Source of the DNA: Gammaproteobacteria bacterium
Lineage (GTDB): Bacteria; Pseudomonadota; Gammaproteobacteria; Burkholderiales; Nitrosomonadaceae
DNA length: 64,000 nucleotides
Direction of reading: 5' to 3'
Assembly: GCA_030431985.1 (NCBI GenBank)
Contig: JAUIIB010000011.1
Coordinates: 1 to 64,000 of the forward strand
A program made the position numbers and the translations under genes. This document shows, piece by piece, positions 63,340-64,000 of this stretch (the first letter of the stretch is position 1; each line of letters starts with the position of its first letter). The notes beneath the pieces were generated by a model. That model was not told where the DNA came from, ran no database searches, and saw only the letters and a list, made by a program, of their open reading frames with translations.

Positions 63340-64000
63340 ATGTCTATGTGTTGTCTAGCTGAAGAGCATACTTATTTGTCTTCAGAATATCAGGTTGTTG
63401 TAAAGCAACTGGGTGTGGTGGATTACGGTGTATCTTGGGAGAGGATGAAGGCATTTACCCAAGTGCGTACACCGCAGACCCTGGACGAGATATGGCTACT
63501 TCAACACCCGCCAATTTATACACAAGGTATTGCAGGTAAACCGGAGCATCTTTTGGCTCGTACGAATATTCCGGTGATTAAAACCGACCGTGGTGGACAG
63601 ATTACTTATCACGGTCCCGGACAACTGATTGCCTATTTACTGCTGGATATCCGTCGTCTGAAACTTGGAGTGCGGGAACTGGTCAGGCGCATGGAAAATG
63701 CCGTGATACAATTGCTCAGTGAATATCACGTTAAGGCAAGTGGGCGCGCTGGTGCTCCAGGTGTATATGTGGGTAAGGCAAAAATAGCTTCACTAGGGTT
63801 AAAAATTAAAAAGAATTATTGTTATCATGGGATTGCATTGAATGTCGATATGGATCTGAAGCCGTTCTTGGCGATAAATCCATGTGGCTATGCCGGACTT
63901 GAAGTAACACAAACTAAAGATCAGGGCATTGCCGATGATCTGGAAGTTTTAAGCCAGAAACTATCCTATTACTTACAACAAGAATTGATTAGGGAAAGGA
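63340..64000 (+). CDS. lipB: Octanoyltransferase LipB (runs off the window end)
   Basis: LipB moves octanoate from acyl carrier protein to lipoyl domains of 2-oxoacid dehydrogenases and glycine cleavage H protein. The family signature DRGGQITYHGPGQLIAYLLL lies near residue 85. The lysine of the active site is in KIASLGLKI near 149 and the acyl-binding cysteine in NPCGYAGLEVTQ near 184. The reading frame is open to the last base, so the stop lies outside; about 220 residues are visible, nearly the whole protein. An ATG at 63340 directly follows the ybeD stop, and a second ATG two codons later is also possible. Confidence 0.95.
   Translation, partial: MSMCCLAEEHTYLSSEYQVVVKQLGVVDYGVSWERMKAFTQVRTPQTLDEIWLLQHPPIYTQGIAGKPEHLLARTNIPVIKTDRGGQITYHGPGQLIAYLLLDIRRLKLGVRELVRRMENAVIQLLSEYHVKASGRAGAPGVYVGKAKIASLGLKIKKNYCYHGIALNVDMDLKPFLAINPCGYAGLEVTQTKDQGIADDLEVLSQKLSYYLQQELIRER

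Noticed and set aside
1-64000. CRISPR arrays and tRNA genes.
   Set aside because: No regularly spaced direct repeats and no cloverleaf with the T-loop consensus GGTTCRANYC were noticed on either strand by eye.

Overview
This window looks like chromosomal DNA of a betaproteobacterium, most probably a Nitrosomonas-type member of the Nitrosomonadaceae. The evidence is the gene order lepA-lepB-DUF4845-rnc-era-pdxJ-acpS-nagZ, the complete XrtA/PEP-CTERM exopolysaccharide locus, the dacC-dat-ybeD-lipB block, the modest GC content and the scatter of decayed insertion sequences. No ammonia-oxidation gene lies in the window, so the genus is an inference.

Layout. 1-5714 (+) holds the end of lepA, signal peptidase I, DUF4845, RNase III, Era, PdxJ, AcpS and NagZ. 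A small inverted-repeat element sits between era and pdxJ, where recO is often found. 5731-12806 (-) holds a nitrate/nitrite-type (NIT) histidine kinase with a single-domain response regulator, then a CHASE2-PAS-GGDEF-EAL c-di-GMP protein coupled to a LysM/FecR protein. 12938-22685 is housekeeping: L,D-transpeptidase, TadA, PrmB, RluB, YbaB, DnaX, 4.5S SRP RNA, a TM0106-type RecB-like nuclease, L-serine dehydratase and a DUF3422 membrane protein.

22850-27300 is an accessory segment. It has an IS5-family transposase relic, an excellent sigma-54 (-24/-12) site, an unrecognised 676-aa exported or membrane protein, a second transposase relic and an SGNH-type hydrolase. 27592-33327 holds a FadN/FadA beta-oxidation pair, convergent with the glutathione-dependent formaldehyde detoxification pair (frmA-fghA).

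33799-44442 (+) is a nine-gene XrtA operon: polysaccharide export protein, chain-length determinant, tyrosine autokinase, outer-membrane beta-barrel, ATPase, deacetylase, FemAB-like protein, exosortase A fused to EpsI, and glycosyltransferase. It would make and export an exopolysaccharide and sort PEP-CTERM proteins, but no PEP-CTERM substrate is encoded in the window. 44520-45864 (-) holds small envelope genes.

46835-54389 (-) is the most unusual part. Seven tightly packed genes encode a large GNAT-like protein, a MobA-like nucleotidyltransferase, an LptF/LptG pair, a CDP-alcohol phosphatidyltransferase, a diacylglycerol-kinase-like enzyme and a degenerate nucleotidyltransferase-fold protein. 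Together they look like a dedicated pathway that activates a polar alcohol, attaches it to a lipid and moves the product across the envelope. 54645-60293 (-) is a CzcCBA-type metal RND efflux operon. 60943-64000 (+) holds D-Ala-D-Ala carboxypeptidase, D-amino-acid aminotransferase, YbeD and the start of lipB.

Three copies of one small TA-flanked inverted-repeat element (3331-3552, 45935-46009, and a decayed copy at 62076-62139) tie distant parts of the window together.
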